A program made the position numbers and the translations under genes. 64,000 bases of DNA from Paenibacillus sp. MAHUQ-63 (lineage in GTDB: Bacteria; Bacillota; Bacilli; Paenibacillales; NBRC-103111). Each line of letters starts with the position of its first letter. Within the stretch, counting starts at the first letter, position 1. The stretch is taken from assembly GCF_028765165.1 (NCBI RefSeq), contig NZ_JARADB010000002.1:744001-808000 (forward strand), in the 5' to 3' direction. A model generated the notes under the pieces. The model was not told the origin of the DNA and searched no databases. It saw only the letters and a program-made list of their open reading frames with translations. Of the stretch, positions 37,904 to 47,382 are shown one piece after another.

Positions 37904-37946
37904 ACCAATCACTCCTCGTCAATTGATCATTCACAATTACTTCCAT

Positions 37947-37976
37947 ATTGTATCATTTTGCTTGTCCATTATTCAA
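37947..37976 (-). promoter_or_regulatory. Promoter of the VOC gene
   Basis: On the minus strand TTGAAT and TACAAT are separated by 18 bases; TGA before TACAAT makes an extended -10. Confidence 0.5.
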
Positions 37977-38015
37977 TTTATGAAATATGAATTTATCGTA
38001 TCGTGGCGTCAATGG

Positions 38016-39227
38016 TCAGCTTTTCTGAAATTCGGAAGGGGTCATGCCGGCCAGCTTCTTGAAAACTCTCGCGAAATAGCCGGCATCGTCAAATCCGACC
38101 TTCTCGGCAACCGCCTTGACCGGTATGCCGCCCTGTTTCAACAAATATTTGGCCTCCTTGATGCGGACATGCTGCTGAAAATCCGTAATCGTTGATCCCG
38201 TTTCCTTCTTGAACTGCCGTGATAGATGTGCCGGATGCACGCGGCAAGCATCGGCCAGCTCTTCCAAATTCAGCAGCTTGTTAGAGTGGAGCGATACGTA
38301 TTGGACGGCTTTCCGGATTAAAGGTGAGAACCCATTGACCGCTTGGGAGCGGACCAGCGAACAATAGTCGTTGAACATGGACGTCATCAGTTTATTCAGT
38401 GATTCGATCGTATCGGACCGCTCGATTCGTTTGGCGAATTTCTCTGAAATTTGGTGCAGATAGAAGGGCTGGACGCCGGCGTTTCTCGCTGCAATGCGCA
38501 GCAAGGTATTCAAAATGATAATCGCATTCCGCAGAGCTCTTACGGGCTGGTTCGGAAACCTATCGGAGAAGTCGTACAGGTTTCTCATCTTCGCCCGGAC
38601 TTGCTGCAGCTGTTCCGCATCGCCATGCTGTACGGCACGCATCATCTCTTGTTCGATTTGGTAGCGCAGATCGATGAGATCGATGTACTCCTCATCGGGC
38701 TGCAGCAGCAGCTGGTGTTCCTGCAGAGCCGCCTCTGGATGCTGTTCCGGCGCCAGTTCTTGAATCCGGGCTTGAGCGAAGGAGTCCAAGTTGGCCAAGA
38801 TGTTAGCCAGGCTCTGCACTTTGGCCAAGCTGATTAATTTTAACCCTCGGTAGAACGCTTCGAGCTCAATACGCTTCGGCTGATCCATTCGATAGGTCGC
38901 ATGCAGCTGGTTGACATCCGGAACCTGCAATAAGAATGGGCCGACAACGAGACATATCGCCGGCTCTCCCTCCTGATGCAGCGCCTTGGCCAAATAAGTT
39001 AATCCCCATTCATTCGTCAGCTTGCAGACGGTGTCGGACTGTTTGGCCGCCTGCGCACCGAGAGAGCGAAGATTCGCCAGCTGCCCTTCCTTCAAGAAAT
39101 CCGGCAGATGATCATGCTCGTGTTGGAGCGATGCGGCTCCGTGATGATTGAGAATGACCGTATTGATATCGGTCAAATGAAAAATGGACATGGAGATGGC
39201 GGAAAGGTGGAGAGGCTGCATAAGCAT
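38016..39227 (-). CDS. AraC-family transcriptional regulator
   Basis: The protein has 403 residues. The C-terminal 100 form two helix-turn-helix motifs: LNLEELADACRVHPAHLSRQ and IPVKAVAEKVGFDDAGYFAR, followed by FKKLAGMTPSEFQ. The N-terminal 290 residues are a cytosolic sensor-like region with no membrane helices. It is divergent from the beta-glucuronidase gene across 122 bases, so it probably controls that gene, perhaps responding to glucuronides. The effector is inferred, not shown. Confidence 0.88.
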   Translation of the reverse strand: MLMQPLHLSAISMSIFHLTDINTVILNHHGAASLQHEHDHLPDFLKEGQLANLRSLGAQAAKQSDTVCKLTNEWGLTYLAKALHQEGEPAICLVVGPFLLQVPDVNQLHATYRMDQPKRIELEAFYRGLKLISLAKVQSLANILANLDSFAQARIQELAPEQHPEAALQEHQLLLQPDEEYIDLIDLRYQIEQEMMRAVQHGDAEQLQQVRAKMRNLYDFSDRFPNQPVRALRNAIIILNTLLRIAARNAGVQPFYLHQISEKFAKRIERSDTIESLNKLMTSMFNDYCSLVRSQAVNGFSPLIRKAVQYVSLHSNKLLNLEELADACRVHPAHLSRQFKKETGSTITDFQQHVRIKEAKYLLKQGGIPVKAVAEKVGFDDAGYFARVFKKLAGMTPSEFQKS

Positions 39228-39349
39228 AATAATTTCTCCTTGGTGTTAATATTGTCCTAATAACGCTAACTGACTTCTATTTTTATTCATTGAATCTCAG
39301 TATAATCTTATTTGTTGGGGTTGAAAACGAGAAAAAGGAGAAATGACCG

Positions 39350-41161
39350 ATGTTATATCCAATTGTAACGGAGTCAAGGGGCGTTATTGATCTAAACGGC
39401 ATTTGGAAGTTTAAACTGGATTTTGGAAAGGGCTTTCAAGAAGCATGGCACGATTCGCCTCTGAAGGACACGATATCTATGGCTGTGCCTGCTTCCTTCA
39501 ATGATGTCGGCGTGACGGCGGACATACGCAATCATGTCGGCTGGGTCTGGTATGAGCGAGACTTCGCGGTGCAGAACCTGCTGTTCTCGGAACGCATCGT
39601 CCTTCGGTTCGGCTCCGCAACGCATAAAGCCCGTGTCTATGTGAACGGGAACCTTGTGGTCGAGCATACAGGGGGGTTCACGCCTTTCGAAGCGGAGATT
39701 CATTCGTATTTGAATTCGGGATATAACCGGTTAACGGTTGCTGTTAACAATATCGTGGATGAATCGACGCTGCCTGTCGGGCACTATAGCGAGCAAGAGC
39801 TTCCGGGACGCGGCCGGGTCGCCAAGAACAGCCCGAATTTCGATTTCTTTAACTACGCGGGCATTCATAGGCCTGTCAAAATATATACGACACCGCACAC
39901 GTACTTAAAAGACGTGACGATCGTGACGGGCTTGAACGCGCAGGCGGGCATTGTCCATTATTCGGCGGAAATTGTCGGCGAGGCGGAACTTAAGGCGATG
40001 ATCCTCGACCAAGACGGTCAAGCCGTTGGGGAAGCCAGCGGTGCCGAGGGGACGATTGAAGTGGCGAACGCGCAGCTCTGGCAGCCGTTGAACGCGTACT
40101 TGTACACTTTGAAGATAGAACTTATCCAAGGCGGTCAAGTGGTTGATGTTTATCGGCAGCCTTTCGGCATTCGAACCGTAGAGGTCAAGGACGGCAAATT
40201 TCTCATTAACGATCAACCCTTCTATTTCAAAGGCTTCGGTAAGCACGAGGACACGCCGATTCATGGAAGAGGCTTCGACGAGGCGGCGAACGTGCTCGAC
40301 TTCCGATTAATGAAGTGGATTGGCGCCAATTCGTTCCGGACGGCGCATTATCCATACTCGGAAGAATTGATGCGGTTGGCTGACCAAGAAGGGCTCGTCG
40401 TTATTGACGAAACGCCGGCAGTTGGGCTGCATCTGAACTTCATGGGAATGTTCGGGGGCGGAACGAAGCGCAAAACGTGGGAAGAACTGACAACGCATGA
40501 GCCTCATCGGCAAGTGATTCGCGAGCTGATCGCCCGAGATAAGAACCACGCCTGCGTCGTGATGTGGTCCATCGCCAACGAGCCTGCTTCCGAGGAGGAG
40601 GGGGCGGATGTTTACTTTAAGCCGCTGGTCGAGCTGGCCAAGGAGCTTGATCCTCAGCGGCGCCCGGTGACCATTGTGACTCATCTGATGTCTACTCCGG
40701 AAACGTGCAAAGTAGCGGAGATGGTCGATGTGCTGGCGCTTAACCGCTACTATGGCTGGTACGTGCAAAGCGGTGATCTGGAGGCTGCCAAACATAAGCT
40801 TCGCGCTGAATTAACCGGCTGGGGCAAGCGCTGTCCAGGCAAACCGGTCATGATGACCGAATATGGCGCCGACACCGTTGCGGGCTTCCACGATGTGGAC
40901 CCTGTGATGTTCACCGAAGAGTTCCAGACTGCCTACTTGCAGGCGAATCATGAGGTTTTCGATGAATTCGCCAGCTTTGTTGGCGAGCAGGTGTGGAATT
41001 TTGCCGATTTCAATACGAGCCAAGGGGTTATTCGTGTGCAAGGGAATAAGAAAGGCATATTCACGCGGGATCGCAAGCCGAAATATGCGGCACATGAATT
41101 GCGGAAAAGATGGCAGTCTATCCCTGATTTCGGGTACAAAAATAGCCCAATGGAGAGATAA
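39350..41161 (+). CDS. uidA: Beta-glucuronidase (GH2)
   Basis: This glycosidase removes terminal beta-glucuronic acid. It has a GH2 sugar-binding domain (about residues 12-180), an immunoglobulin-like domain (about 182-275) and a TIM barrel. The acid/base is E411 in IANEP and the nucleophile E504 in MTEYGAD. The glucuronate-specific N566 and K568 of the NxK motif are present (GNKKG). These positions nearly coincide with E. coli GUS (413, 504, 566, 568). There is no signal peptide, so it is cytosolic. No glucuronide transporter is adjacent, only a divergent AraC regulator. Confidence 0.95.
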   Translation: MLYPIVTESRGVIDLNGIWKFKLDFGKGFQEAWHDSPLKDTISMAVPASFNDVGVTADIRNHVGWVWYERDFAVQNLLFSERIVLRFGSATHKARVYVNGNLVVEHTGGFTPFEAEIHSYLNSGYNRLTVAVNNIVDESTLPVGHYSEQELPGRGRVAKNSPNFDFFNYAGIHRPVKIYTTPHTYLKDVTIVTGLNAQAGIVHYSAEIVGEAELKAMILDQDGQAVGEASGAEGTIEVANAQLWQPLNAYLYTLKIELIQGGQVVDVYRQPFGIRTVEVKDGKFLINDQPFYFKGFGKHEDTPIHGRGFDEAANVLDFRLMKWIGANSFRTAHYPYSEELMRLADQEGLVVIDETPAVGLHLNFMGMFGGGTKRKTWEELTTHEPHRQVIRELIARDKNHACVVMWSIANEPASEEEGADVYFKPLVELAKELDPQRRPVTIVTHLMSTPETCKVAEMVDVLALNRYYGWYVQSGDLEAAKHKLRAELTGWGKRCPGKPVMMTEYGADTVAGFHDVDPVMFTEEFQTAYLQANHEVFDEFASFVGEQVWNFADFNTSQGVIRVQGNKKGIFTRDRKPKYAAHELRKRWQSIPDFGYKNSPMER

Positions 41162-41168
41162 GCCAAAT

Positions 41169-41353
41169 CTAACGGACACCAGAGCCGTTAAATGCGTGAC
41201 AAGCGCGGTTGTAGAAATCTAACGGACACCAGAGACTCAATTTGCCGGAATCGGTGCGAAATCGCACGGATTTCGGTCGAATAGCGGTACGTGTGTCCGT
41301 TAGATTTCTATTTCGGCCGAAAATGGCCGAATAAGAGCTCCTGTGTCCGTTAG
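41169..41353. repeat. 185-bp element, copy A at the second locus
   Basis: The element has sites at 41169 and 41219 (CTAACGGACAC) and at 41293 and 41343 (GTGTCCGTTAG). Offsets are 50, 85 (inverted pair end to end) and 50, identical to the 16930-18091 array. The centre carries GTGCGA-AA-TCGCAC. Its right 50-bp block resembles the complement of the left block of the first array (CTTATTCGGC...GCCGA), so the orientation is reversed. It starts eight bases after the uidA stop codon. Non-coding. Confidence 0.9.
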
Positions 41354-41427
41354 CCGTCAGCCGGCTTGACGGACCGGATGTGGAGCTTGCGGCGCAAGCT
41401 CTCCCGGCGTCGGCGACAGGAGGCTGA

Positions 41428-41520
41428 GGCAGCAATCGAGGACACCACATCCGTTAAGTGCGTGCATGCACGAGCGTACACCCGAGACCTTATTTTCCGG
41501 AATAGGTGTCAAGTTATTTC
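41428..41520. repeat. Probable decayed left part of another 185-bp element
   Basis: GAGGCAGCAATCG at 41422-41434 also precedes copy B (42180-42192). It is followed here by GGACACCACATCCGTTAAGTG and then CCGAGACCTTATTTTCCGG, resembling the left part of copy B with substitutions. A matching right part lies at about 42070-42117, beyond a 0.5-kb insert. Confidence 0.45.
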
Positions 41521-41543
41521 GCACGAATCTCTGATGTCTCGTC

Positions 41544-41643
41544 AACGCGCCCGACTAGTCTAACTACTCCAAGTAATCAGCAATTACCTGCCACACGAAC
41601 ACTCAATAACATTGAACGCACGCATCATTTACATCAACCACTG
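41544..41643. repeat. 100-bp direct repeat, copy 1
   Basis: This starts AACGCGCCC and ends CATTTACATCAACCACTG. About 90% of positions are identical to 41921-42019. Non-coding. Confidence 0.85.
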
Positions 41644-41696
41644 TTCGGAGCCGGAAGTTCATTATTGCTCCGATAGCGGCTGTTCCTGCTGGCGAA

Positions 41697-41882
41697 TAGC
41701 GGGATATTCTCCCGCTAATATCTTCATGGTTACTCCTTCTAGCTGCATAACTGGAAACTTTCACGTTATTTCAGTTGGAGATTCCTGTTTACAGGGGCAT
41801 GGCGGCTCATTAACGGTAGATATTCCTGTAATTCCGTTATAACTGCTCATTTCGGTAAAATTAACAGGATGAATTCCTGTTA
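41697..41882. repeat. Ladder of short hairpins between the direct repeats
   Basis: Perfect inverted repeats occur at 41697-41717 (TAGCGGGA/TCCCGCTA), 41783-41794 (CCTGT/ACAGG) and 41862-41882 (TAACAGGA/TCCTGTTA). A looser TAACGG/CCGTTA pair lies at 41811-41839. No protein-like frame is present. Confidence 0.6.
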
Positions 41883-41920
41883 GCGGACATGACATCCCAC
41901 ACCACTCGCTACGTTACATA

Positions 41921-42019
41921 AACGCGCCCACTAATCTAGCTACGCCAAGTAATCAGCAATTACCTGCCACACGAACTCTCAATAACATTGAACGCACGCA
42001 TCATTTACATCAACCACTG
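41921..42019. repeat. 100-bp direct repeat, copy 2
   Basis: The second copy of the 41544-41643 repeat, offset by about 377 bases. The longest exact stretch runs through CCAAGTAATCAGCAATTACC and beyond. Confidence 0.85.
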
Positions 42020-42069
42020 CACCTGTTATATCTTCGAATCCCGCTTTCTTGCTGCCGTAAACTGGGGAT

Positions 42070-42117
42070 TGCGAAATCGACGGATTCCGGGCAAATAGCG
42101 GCACGTGTGTCCGTTAG
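42070..42117. repeat. Right half of a truncated 185-bp element
   Basis: GCGAAATCGACGGATTCC...CAAATAGCGGCACGT followed by GTGTCCGTTAG closely matches the right arm of copy B at 42290-42339. The expected distal site 50 bp on is absent. Confidence 0.6.
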
Positions 42118-42204
42118 CTCGACGACCGGCGGCGGCCCAAGCCGCGCCCAAGCTCTCTGGCGGCGCTGGCAGGCCGCCGAGGCAGCAATCGCGCTTCGCG
42201 AAAT

Positions 42205-42389
42205 CTAACGGACACCACAGCCGTTAAATGTATCTCAAGCGCGAGCGAAAAAATCTAACGGACACCAGAGACCCTATTTGCCGGAACCGGTGCGAAATCG
42301 CACGGATTTCGGGCAAATAGCGGTACGTGTGTCCGTTAGATCAACAATTCGGCCGAAAACAGCCGAAAAACAGCTCCTGTGTCCGTTAG
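42205..42389. repeat. 185-bp element, copy B at the second locus
   Basis: Sites lie at 42205, 42255, 42329 and 42379, again with 50-85-50 geometry and 185 bp in total. Most of the sequence is shared with copy A, including GGTGCGAAATCGCACGGATT. Non-coding. Confidence 0.9.
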
Positions 42390-42431
42390 CCCGCGCCGAT
42401 CGGGCTGAACGGACCGAACCAGAGCTAGCAG

Positions 42432-42520
42432 CGCAAGCTCTGCTCTCCTGCGGTGTCGCCCAAGCTGCGCCGCAAGCTCTGCTCTCCTGCAGTGTCGCCC
42501 ATGCTGCGCCGAAAGCTCTC
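42432..42520. repeat. 39-bp tandem repeat
   Basis: The unit CGCAAGCTCTGCTCTCCTGC... starts at 42432, 42471 and (partial) 42510. It lies next to copy B and just before the end of the convergent membrane-protein gene. Confidence 0.75.
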
Positions 42521-42548
42521 CCGCCAGCCGCCCCCGAGCCGCACCTCC

Positions 42549-43124
42549 TTATGCCGAATAGCTGTTCGACGAAAGCGTCTTCGAATGGCGAAGCTTTTTC
42601 GCCATAATGCAGTACCCCATGCCGACGTAAGTCAGGCCCCAGAAGAAGGCGAAATATTTGTTATCCTCAATAGGCAGGAACATGGATAAGATCATCAGAA
42701 GAATCAGTGCGGGGATCCAACGAGGAAACACTTTGGCCATGTAAGTCACAACCATAAACACGAGCGTGCCGCCCATAAAGCCGATCATCCCGAACATCCG
42801 CGTGATATTGACCAGCAACCCCTCCGGTTGAACGGCGTTAGCGCCGCCTGCGGCAAATTGGGACCAGAGCATGGCCGTTGTCAAAATATTGCCCACGATG
42901 ATTGCAAGAATCGTAATCATGCCGATGACGCCTGTTTCTCTGGATTGAACCATGTAAAGTACGATGGACCCCACCGACATCAGTACGCATGCGATTAAGC
43001 CTGTAGTCAGTTCTTGCGTGCTGTCCGTCCCCCAAATCAGCGACGCCGGCGTCATCCCCATGCGGAATACACCTGCCAGTATACAAATAACCCCAAACCA
43101 TTTGACCAATAACCCTTCATTCAT
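42549..43124 (-). CDS. Six-helix membrane protein of unknown function
   Basis: The protein has 191 residues and about six hydrophobic helices. The first is WFGVICILAGVFRMGM, followed by GLIACVLMSVGSIVLYMV, MITILAIIVGNILTTAML, a Met/Gly-rich helix near 110-130, WIPALILLMILSMFLPI and FFWGLTYVGMGYCIMA. There are no charged active-site motifs. It is transcribed away from the histidine kinase gene, with 224 bases between them, and may share its regulation. I do not recognise the family. Confidence 0.75.
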   Translation of the reverse strand: MNEGLLVKWFGVICILAGVFRMGMTPASLIWGTDSTQELTTGLIACVLMSVGSIVLYMVQSRETGVIGMITILAIIVGNILTTAMLWSQFAAGGANAVQPEGLLVNITRMFGMIGFMGGTLVFMVVTYMAKVFPRWIPALILLMILSMFLPIEDNKYFAFFWGLTYVGMGYCIMAKKLRHSKTLSSNSYSA

Positions 43125-43287
43125 TGTTAATCATCCTCCAAATCTGTTTGTGTGCTGCTCATGTACTTAGCATACAGGGGAGGTCATCACGGTTCCTAGA
43201 GCAGCCCATTCCTGATTTTCGGGAAGCTGTGCCAGAACCATATCGGGAACGGTCGGGAAAGCGCCGGGAATTTCGCATCAGACTGTA

Positions 43288-43315
43288 TTCAGAGGTCCGC
43301 CAGGCAAGCTATAAT
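43288..43315 (+). promoter_or_regulatory. Promoter of the two-component system
   Basis: TTCAGA and a perfect TATAAT are separated by 16 bases, 33 bases before the histidine kinase start codon. Confidence 0.5.
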
Positions 43316-43348
43316 AGTAAAAAGAAAGTTTAGAATGGCGGTGCCACC

Positions 43349-45526
43349 ATGTTTACAGAGTATACGAAAGCAGGGAGTCAGGATGGGGTATCGCCCCGGC
43401 TAACCACAACTTGGAAGATCCGGACGGCTCAATGGCTGGTGCTAAGCTTCAGCGCGTTGACAGCCGTGCTGTTCATAGCAGCGATCCCAGACTATTACAA
43501 TTCATTAGTAGATTCATGTATTTTGCAAGGCTGTGGAAGATTGGTCCCGGCCATGCCGGTGCCCGCGGAGGGACTAACCCTGGAGCAGTTTGCGCTCATT
43601 TTTGTGATGATCGACAGCTTGTTCACACTAGCCTTCTACGTGACATCGGCGATTATATTGTGGAAGGGCTTCCGGGAACCGATGGGCCTGCTGGCCGTTG
43701 TTGCGATGGTATCTTTCGGCACCACGTTTCCGGCGCTGGTTATGGTAGCATCGAATGATAATATGTTTACTTATTATTGGTTTCTATTCGTATCCATGAT
43801 AAGCTGGGCATCTTTGTCCTTGTTTTTATTGCTTTTTCCGGACGGCAGGTTCGTGCCCAAATGGACGCGGTATGTTTTTGTCATGATTATGATTGTGAAC
43901 AGCATCTCGCTCTTATATCAAGGGAACATGTGGGAGACGTTTCATATCCCCGCGGTCATTCAGTTTCTGTGGTATGGATCCTCCACGCTGATTTTGATTT
44001 ATTCGCAGGTTTACCGGTTTCGCCATGTGGCGTCAGCGGCTGAAAGACAGCAAACCAAATGGGTCGTCTACGGGGCGTCGGTCGGAATTGTCGGGTTTAT
44101 CGGCATGAGCGCTTTTTTTAACCCGAATATGAATGATGGATCCGCCATGACGTATGTGTATTTAAATGCATTTCTGAACTTGTCATTGACGGCCATTCCT
44201 ATCACCCTGATGTTGGCTGTGTTACGGCAAAGGTTATGGAATATCGATCCGCTCGTGAATCGAACGCTCGTATACGGATCCCTGTCGGTATGTGTTGTGC
44301 TCATCTATACGTTGACGGTTCTTTATTTGGGACAGCTCTTCCAAACGGGCAAGGATTATATAGTCTCCTTACTGGCAACGGCCGTTGTAGCCGTAGCCTT
44401 CGCCCCTTTGAAGGAATGGCTGCAGAAACAGATCAACCGCATGATGAAAGGCCGTCACGACGATCCGTACGCCGTCCTGCTTGAGCTCGGGAATCAGCTG
44501 ATTCAGCCCCAGGCGCCGGAAGCCATGCTGAACGCCGTCGTCTTCACGGTGAAGAATGCGATGCGTCTGCCCTACACAGCGATTTATGCCGGTGTCGGCG
44601 GTCAGGACACGCTCGTCGTGTCGGCCGGCGAGCCGATGCACGAGCTCCATGTTATGCCGATCATTCATCGCGGCGAGGAGTTGGGGACGCTGCAAATCGC
44701 CAGCCGTTCGTCCGGCGAGTTATTCACGTCGGAAGATAACAAATTCCTGGATGTGCTGCTGAGGCAAGCGGGACCGATCGTGGAGAATTGGCAAATGACG
44801 CAGGGCATGAAGCTGCTGGCCCAAGATTTGCAAGAGTCCAGGGAGAAGCTTGTGCTCGCGCGGGAAGAAGAAAGGCGGCAAATCCGCAAAAATCTGCACG
44901 ACGATCTGGCTCCGAAGCTGGCCGCGCTCGCGCTGAATGCCGCGACGGCTCAGATCTATGTAGAGAAGCAGCCGGAGGTAGCCATCGAGATGCTGGTGGA
45001 TCTGCGTAAAGTCATCCGCTCGACGGTGGACGATATTCGCACGCTAGTTCATGATTTGCGGCCGCCTACGCTCGATGAACTTGGGTTGATCGGGGCTATA
45101 CAGGAACGGATCACGCTTTTGACCAAGCCCGCAGCCATGTTAGCGGGTGAAGAAGGAACAGAGCCGCTGCGCATTCAGCTGTATGCTCCGCAGCCGCTGC
45201 CCCCTCTGCCAGCCGCCGTGGAAGTAGCGGTGTACAGGATCGTGACGGAATCCTTGGTGAATGTTGTGAAGCATGCCCAAGCGACCACTTGTGCCGTGAG
45301 GCTGGAAGTGTCCGATTCCAATCAGCTGCAGGTGGAAATCGCCGATAACGGTAAGCCGTCCGGTGCTCCGCCGGCCCATGCCGCCGTTGGCGGCAAAGGC
45401 GGCATCGGACTCGTATCGATCAAGGAGCGAGCGGCCGAATTAGGCGGCCAATGTACGATAGAGCGTCCGGCGTCCGGCGGAACGAGGGTATTAGCCATTC
45501 TGCCGCTGCCAGTCAGTGAAAAATAG
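43349..45526 (+). CDS. NarL-type sensor histidine kinase
   Basis: The 725-residue kinase has an N-terminal membrane module of about eight to ten helices (about residues 25-350), a GAF-like domain (about 380-490), a HisKA_3 dimerisation domain and a C-terminal ATPase domain. The phosphorylated histidine is H517 in IRKNLHDDLAPKLAALA. ATP-binding motifs are TESLVNVVKHAQA (N-box) and GKGGIGLVSIKERA. The large membrane part suggests sensing of a lipid-soluble or membrane signal. The response regulator follows 26 bases later. The stimulus is unknown. Confidence 0.92.
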   Translation: MFTEYTKAGSQDGVSPRLTTTWKIRTAQWLVLSFSALTAVLFIAAIPDYYNSLVDSCILQGCGRLVPAMPVPAEGLTLEQFALIFVMIDSLFTLAFYVTSAIILWKGFREPMGLLAVVAMVSFGTTFPALVMVASNDNMFTYYWFLFVSMISWASLSLFLLLFPDGRFVPKWTRYVFVMIMIVNSISLLYQGNMWETFHIPAVIQFLWYGSSTLILIYSQVYRFRHVASAAERQQTKWVVYGASVGIVGFIGMSAFFNPNMNDGSAMTYVYLNAFLNLSLTAIPITLMLAVLRQRLWNIDPLVNRTLVYGSLSVCVVLIYTLTVLYLGQLFQTGKDYIVSLLATAVVAVAFAPLKEWLQKQINRMMKGRHDDPYAVLLELGNQLIQPQAPEAMLNAVVFTVKNAMRLPYTAIYAGVGGQDTLVVSAGEPMHELHVMPIIHRGEELGTLQIASRSSGELFTSEDNKFLDVLLRQAGPIVENWQMTQGMKLLAQDLQESREKLVLAREEERRQIRKNLHDDLAPKLAALALNAATAQIYVEKQPEVAIEMLVDLRKVIRSTVDDIRTLVHDLRPPTLDELGLIGAIQERITLLTKPAAMLAGEEGTEPLRIQLYAPQPLPPLPAAVEVAVYRIVTESLVNVVKHAQATTCAVRLEVSDSNQLQVEIADNGKPSGAPPAHAAVGGKGGIGLVSIKERAAELGGQCTIERPASGGTRVLAILPLPVSEK

Positions 45527-45552
45527 CCAAGATGAGGAGCAGAACAATAGCG

Positions 45553-46197
45553 ATGAAAATAATGATTGCAGACGACCACCCGATCTTTCGCAGCGGCGTG
45601 CGGAATTTAATTAAAACGACGGACGATTTGGAAGTGGTGGGTGAAGCGGCTTCCGGGGATGAGGTGCTGCGGCTTGCGGAGCAGTGTCAGCCGGATATCA
45701 TTCTAATGGATATTCGAATGCCGGGGCTGAACGGAATTGAGGCGACGCGGCTGGTCAAAGAGAAGTTCCCGCACATTCAGGTGCTCATCTTGACGATGTT
45801 TCGCGATGATCAATCCGTCTTCACGGCTATGCGCGTAGGTGCCAAAGGCTACGTGCTTAAAGATGCCGACGAATTGGAGCTGCTGCAGTCCATTCGAATC
45901 GTTGGAAATGGCGGAGCGGTATTCAGTTCGGACATTGCATCGCGCATGATGCATTTCTTCTCCTCGCCCAAAGCCCTCCAGGCAGCGGAGCATCCGGCGC
46001 TTTCCGAGCTCTCCAAGCGGGAGATGGAGATACTGGAACGGATCGCCGAAGGCGATACGAATGCACAGATCGGAGCGCGTCTGCATATTAGCGCCAAAAC
46101 CGTCGCCAACAACGTGTCGATGATTTTGAACAAGCTGCAAGTCGTCGACCGTAATGAAGCAAGCCGGCTGCTGAAGGAATTTCGGGAAGGGGAATAA
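45553..46197 (+). CDS. NarL/LuxR-family response regulator
   Basis: This regulator has a receiver domain (residues 1-120), with phospho-acceptor D53 in IILMDIRMPG and acidic pocket D7-D8. A LuxR-type DNA-binding domain (about 145-210) contains LSKREMEILERIAEGDTN and ISAKTVANNVSMILNKLQV. The frame is open to ATG 45532, but GAGGAG lies after that codon, so ATG 45553 is more likely. It is the partner of the kinase just upstream. A terminator follows at 46206-46228. Confidence 0.94.
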   Translation: MKIMIADDHPIFRSGVRNLIKTTDDLEVVGEAASGDEVLRLAEQCQPDIILMDIRMPGLNGIEATRLVKEKFPHIQVLILTMFRDDQSVFTAMRVGAKGYVLKDADELELLQSIRIVGNGGAVFSSDIASRMMHFFSSPKALQAAEHPALSELSKREMEILERIAEGDTNAQIGARLHISAKTVANNVSMILNKLQVVDRNEASRLLKEFREGE

Positions 46198-46205
46198 GGA
46201 AGGGA

Positions 46206-46228
46206 AGGCCAGCGATCGCTGGCTTTTT
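46206..46228 (+). terminator. Terminator after the two-component system
   Basis: GCCAGCGATCGCTGGC is a fully palindromic 16-mer, preceded by AAG and followed by TTTTT. Confidence 0.85.
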
Positions 46229-46313
46229 GGCATCCTGCCGAAACGTGCACAGAAAGTCGGACGTGATCCCGCCGGTTTTGTTATTTTGAATTAAGAGGGA
46301 GGTTAGCCGGATC

Positions 46314-47180
46314 ATGCTGGAGCATTGGAATCGCGCTTTGAATTATATCGAACTTCAGTTGACGGAAGACGTTGACGTTCAAGAAGCAGCCAGATTGGCG
46401 TTATGCTCGGAGTTCCATTTTAAACGGATGTTCACTTTCCTTGCCGGGATACCGCTGGCCGAATATATTCGCCGTAGACGATTGACGCTGGCTGCCTTTG
46501 AGCTGAGCCAAAGCCAGACGAAGGTCATCGATGTTGCGATCAAGTATGGGTACAGCTCGCCGGACGCGTTTACTCGCGCGTTTCAAAGTCTGCACGGGAT
46601 TACCCCGTCCGAAGCAAGGATGCATGGACAACCGCTCAAAGCCTACCCTCGAATGACATTTCAATTGACCGTTAAGGGAGGAGACGCTATGAATTACCGT
46701 TTGGAAGAGAAAGAAGCTTTTCGAATTGCCGGCATCATGCGAAGGGTACCGATTGTTTTCGAAGGGGTGAACCCTGAGATAGCCGCCATGTGGGGGAGCT
46801 TGACTGAGGAGAACATCGTTCAGCTCAAGCAGCTGTCCAACATTTCGCCGAAAGGATTAATCAGCGCATCGGTGAACTTCAGCGAGGAACGCATGCAAGA
46901 GAAGGGGGAGCTCGATCATTATATCGGCGCAGCGACAACCTCGGATGTTCCGGAGCCATGGGCGGCGATTGAAGTTCCGGCAGGCACCTGGGCCGTATTC
47001 GAAGCCGTCGGTCCTTTCCCCGAGACGCTGCAAAACGTGTGGGGCCGCATCTACAGCGAATGGTTCCCGTCATCCGGTTACGAGCAGGTCAACGGACCCG
47101 AGATTCTCTGGAACGAGCATAAAGACACGTCATCGCCGACGTTCAAGAGCGAGATCTGGATCCCGGTCGTCAAAAAATAA
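46314..47180 (+). CDS. AraC-family regulator with GyrI-like effector domain
   Basis: The 288-residue protein starts with the DNA-binding domain (about residues 5-105): [20 protein letters not shown] and [21 protein letters not shown] GyrI-like small-molecule domain follows (about 125-287: [20 protein letters not shown], and WIPVV at the end). This order matches Rob, TipA-like and YdeE-type regulators that answer to drugs or other amphipathic ligands. The gene is flanked by a terminator upstream and the sugar operon promoter downstream, so it is probably autonomous. Confidence 0.9.
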   Translation: MLEHWNRALNYIELQLTEDVDVQEAARLALCSEFHFKRMFTFLAGIPLAEYIRRRRLTLAAFELSQSQTKVIDVAIKYGYSSPDAFTRAFQSLHGITPSEARMHGQPLKAYPRMTFQLTVKGGDAMNYRLEEKEAFRIAGIMRRVPIVFEGVNPEIAAMWGSLTEENIVQLKQLSNISPKGLISASVNFSEERMQEKGELDHYIGAATTSDVPEPWAAIEVPAGTWAVFEAVGPFPETLQNVWGRIYSEWFPSSGYEQVNGPEILWNEHKDTSSPTFKSEIWIPVVKK

Positions 47181-47300
47181 ACGCAATGAACGAAGCCTTT
47201 GGCAGCCGGAACGGCTGTTAAAGGCTTTAGTCGGTTTTGCGAATGTTTCACTGTTTTGCGAATAATCCATAATTATGTGCATTATCCGAATTACTGCGGA

Positions 47301-47329
47301 TTGGAATGCGCCGCAAGCGCGTCTATAGT
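47301..47329 (+). promoter_or_regulatory. Promoter of the amino-sugar operon
   Basis: TTGGAA and TATAGT are separated by 17 bases, 53 bases before the first start codon. The region just upstream (47244-47300) is AT-rich and may hold a regulator site. Confidence 0.65.
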
Positions 47330-47382
47330 TAGGCTTAAGTTGATCTGTACCAGCATCAACGCACAAAGGAGGGATTGCGGGC

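Noticed and set aside
41612..41842. 76-codon frame between the direct repeats
   Set aside because: It crosses a hairpin ladder, lacks a ribosome site and is Ser/Cys/Ile-rich without protein-like pattern.
42278..42607. 109-codon frame on the plus strand
   Set aside because: It translates the 185-bp element and a 39-bp tandem repeat, and overlaps the real membrane-protein gene on the other strand.
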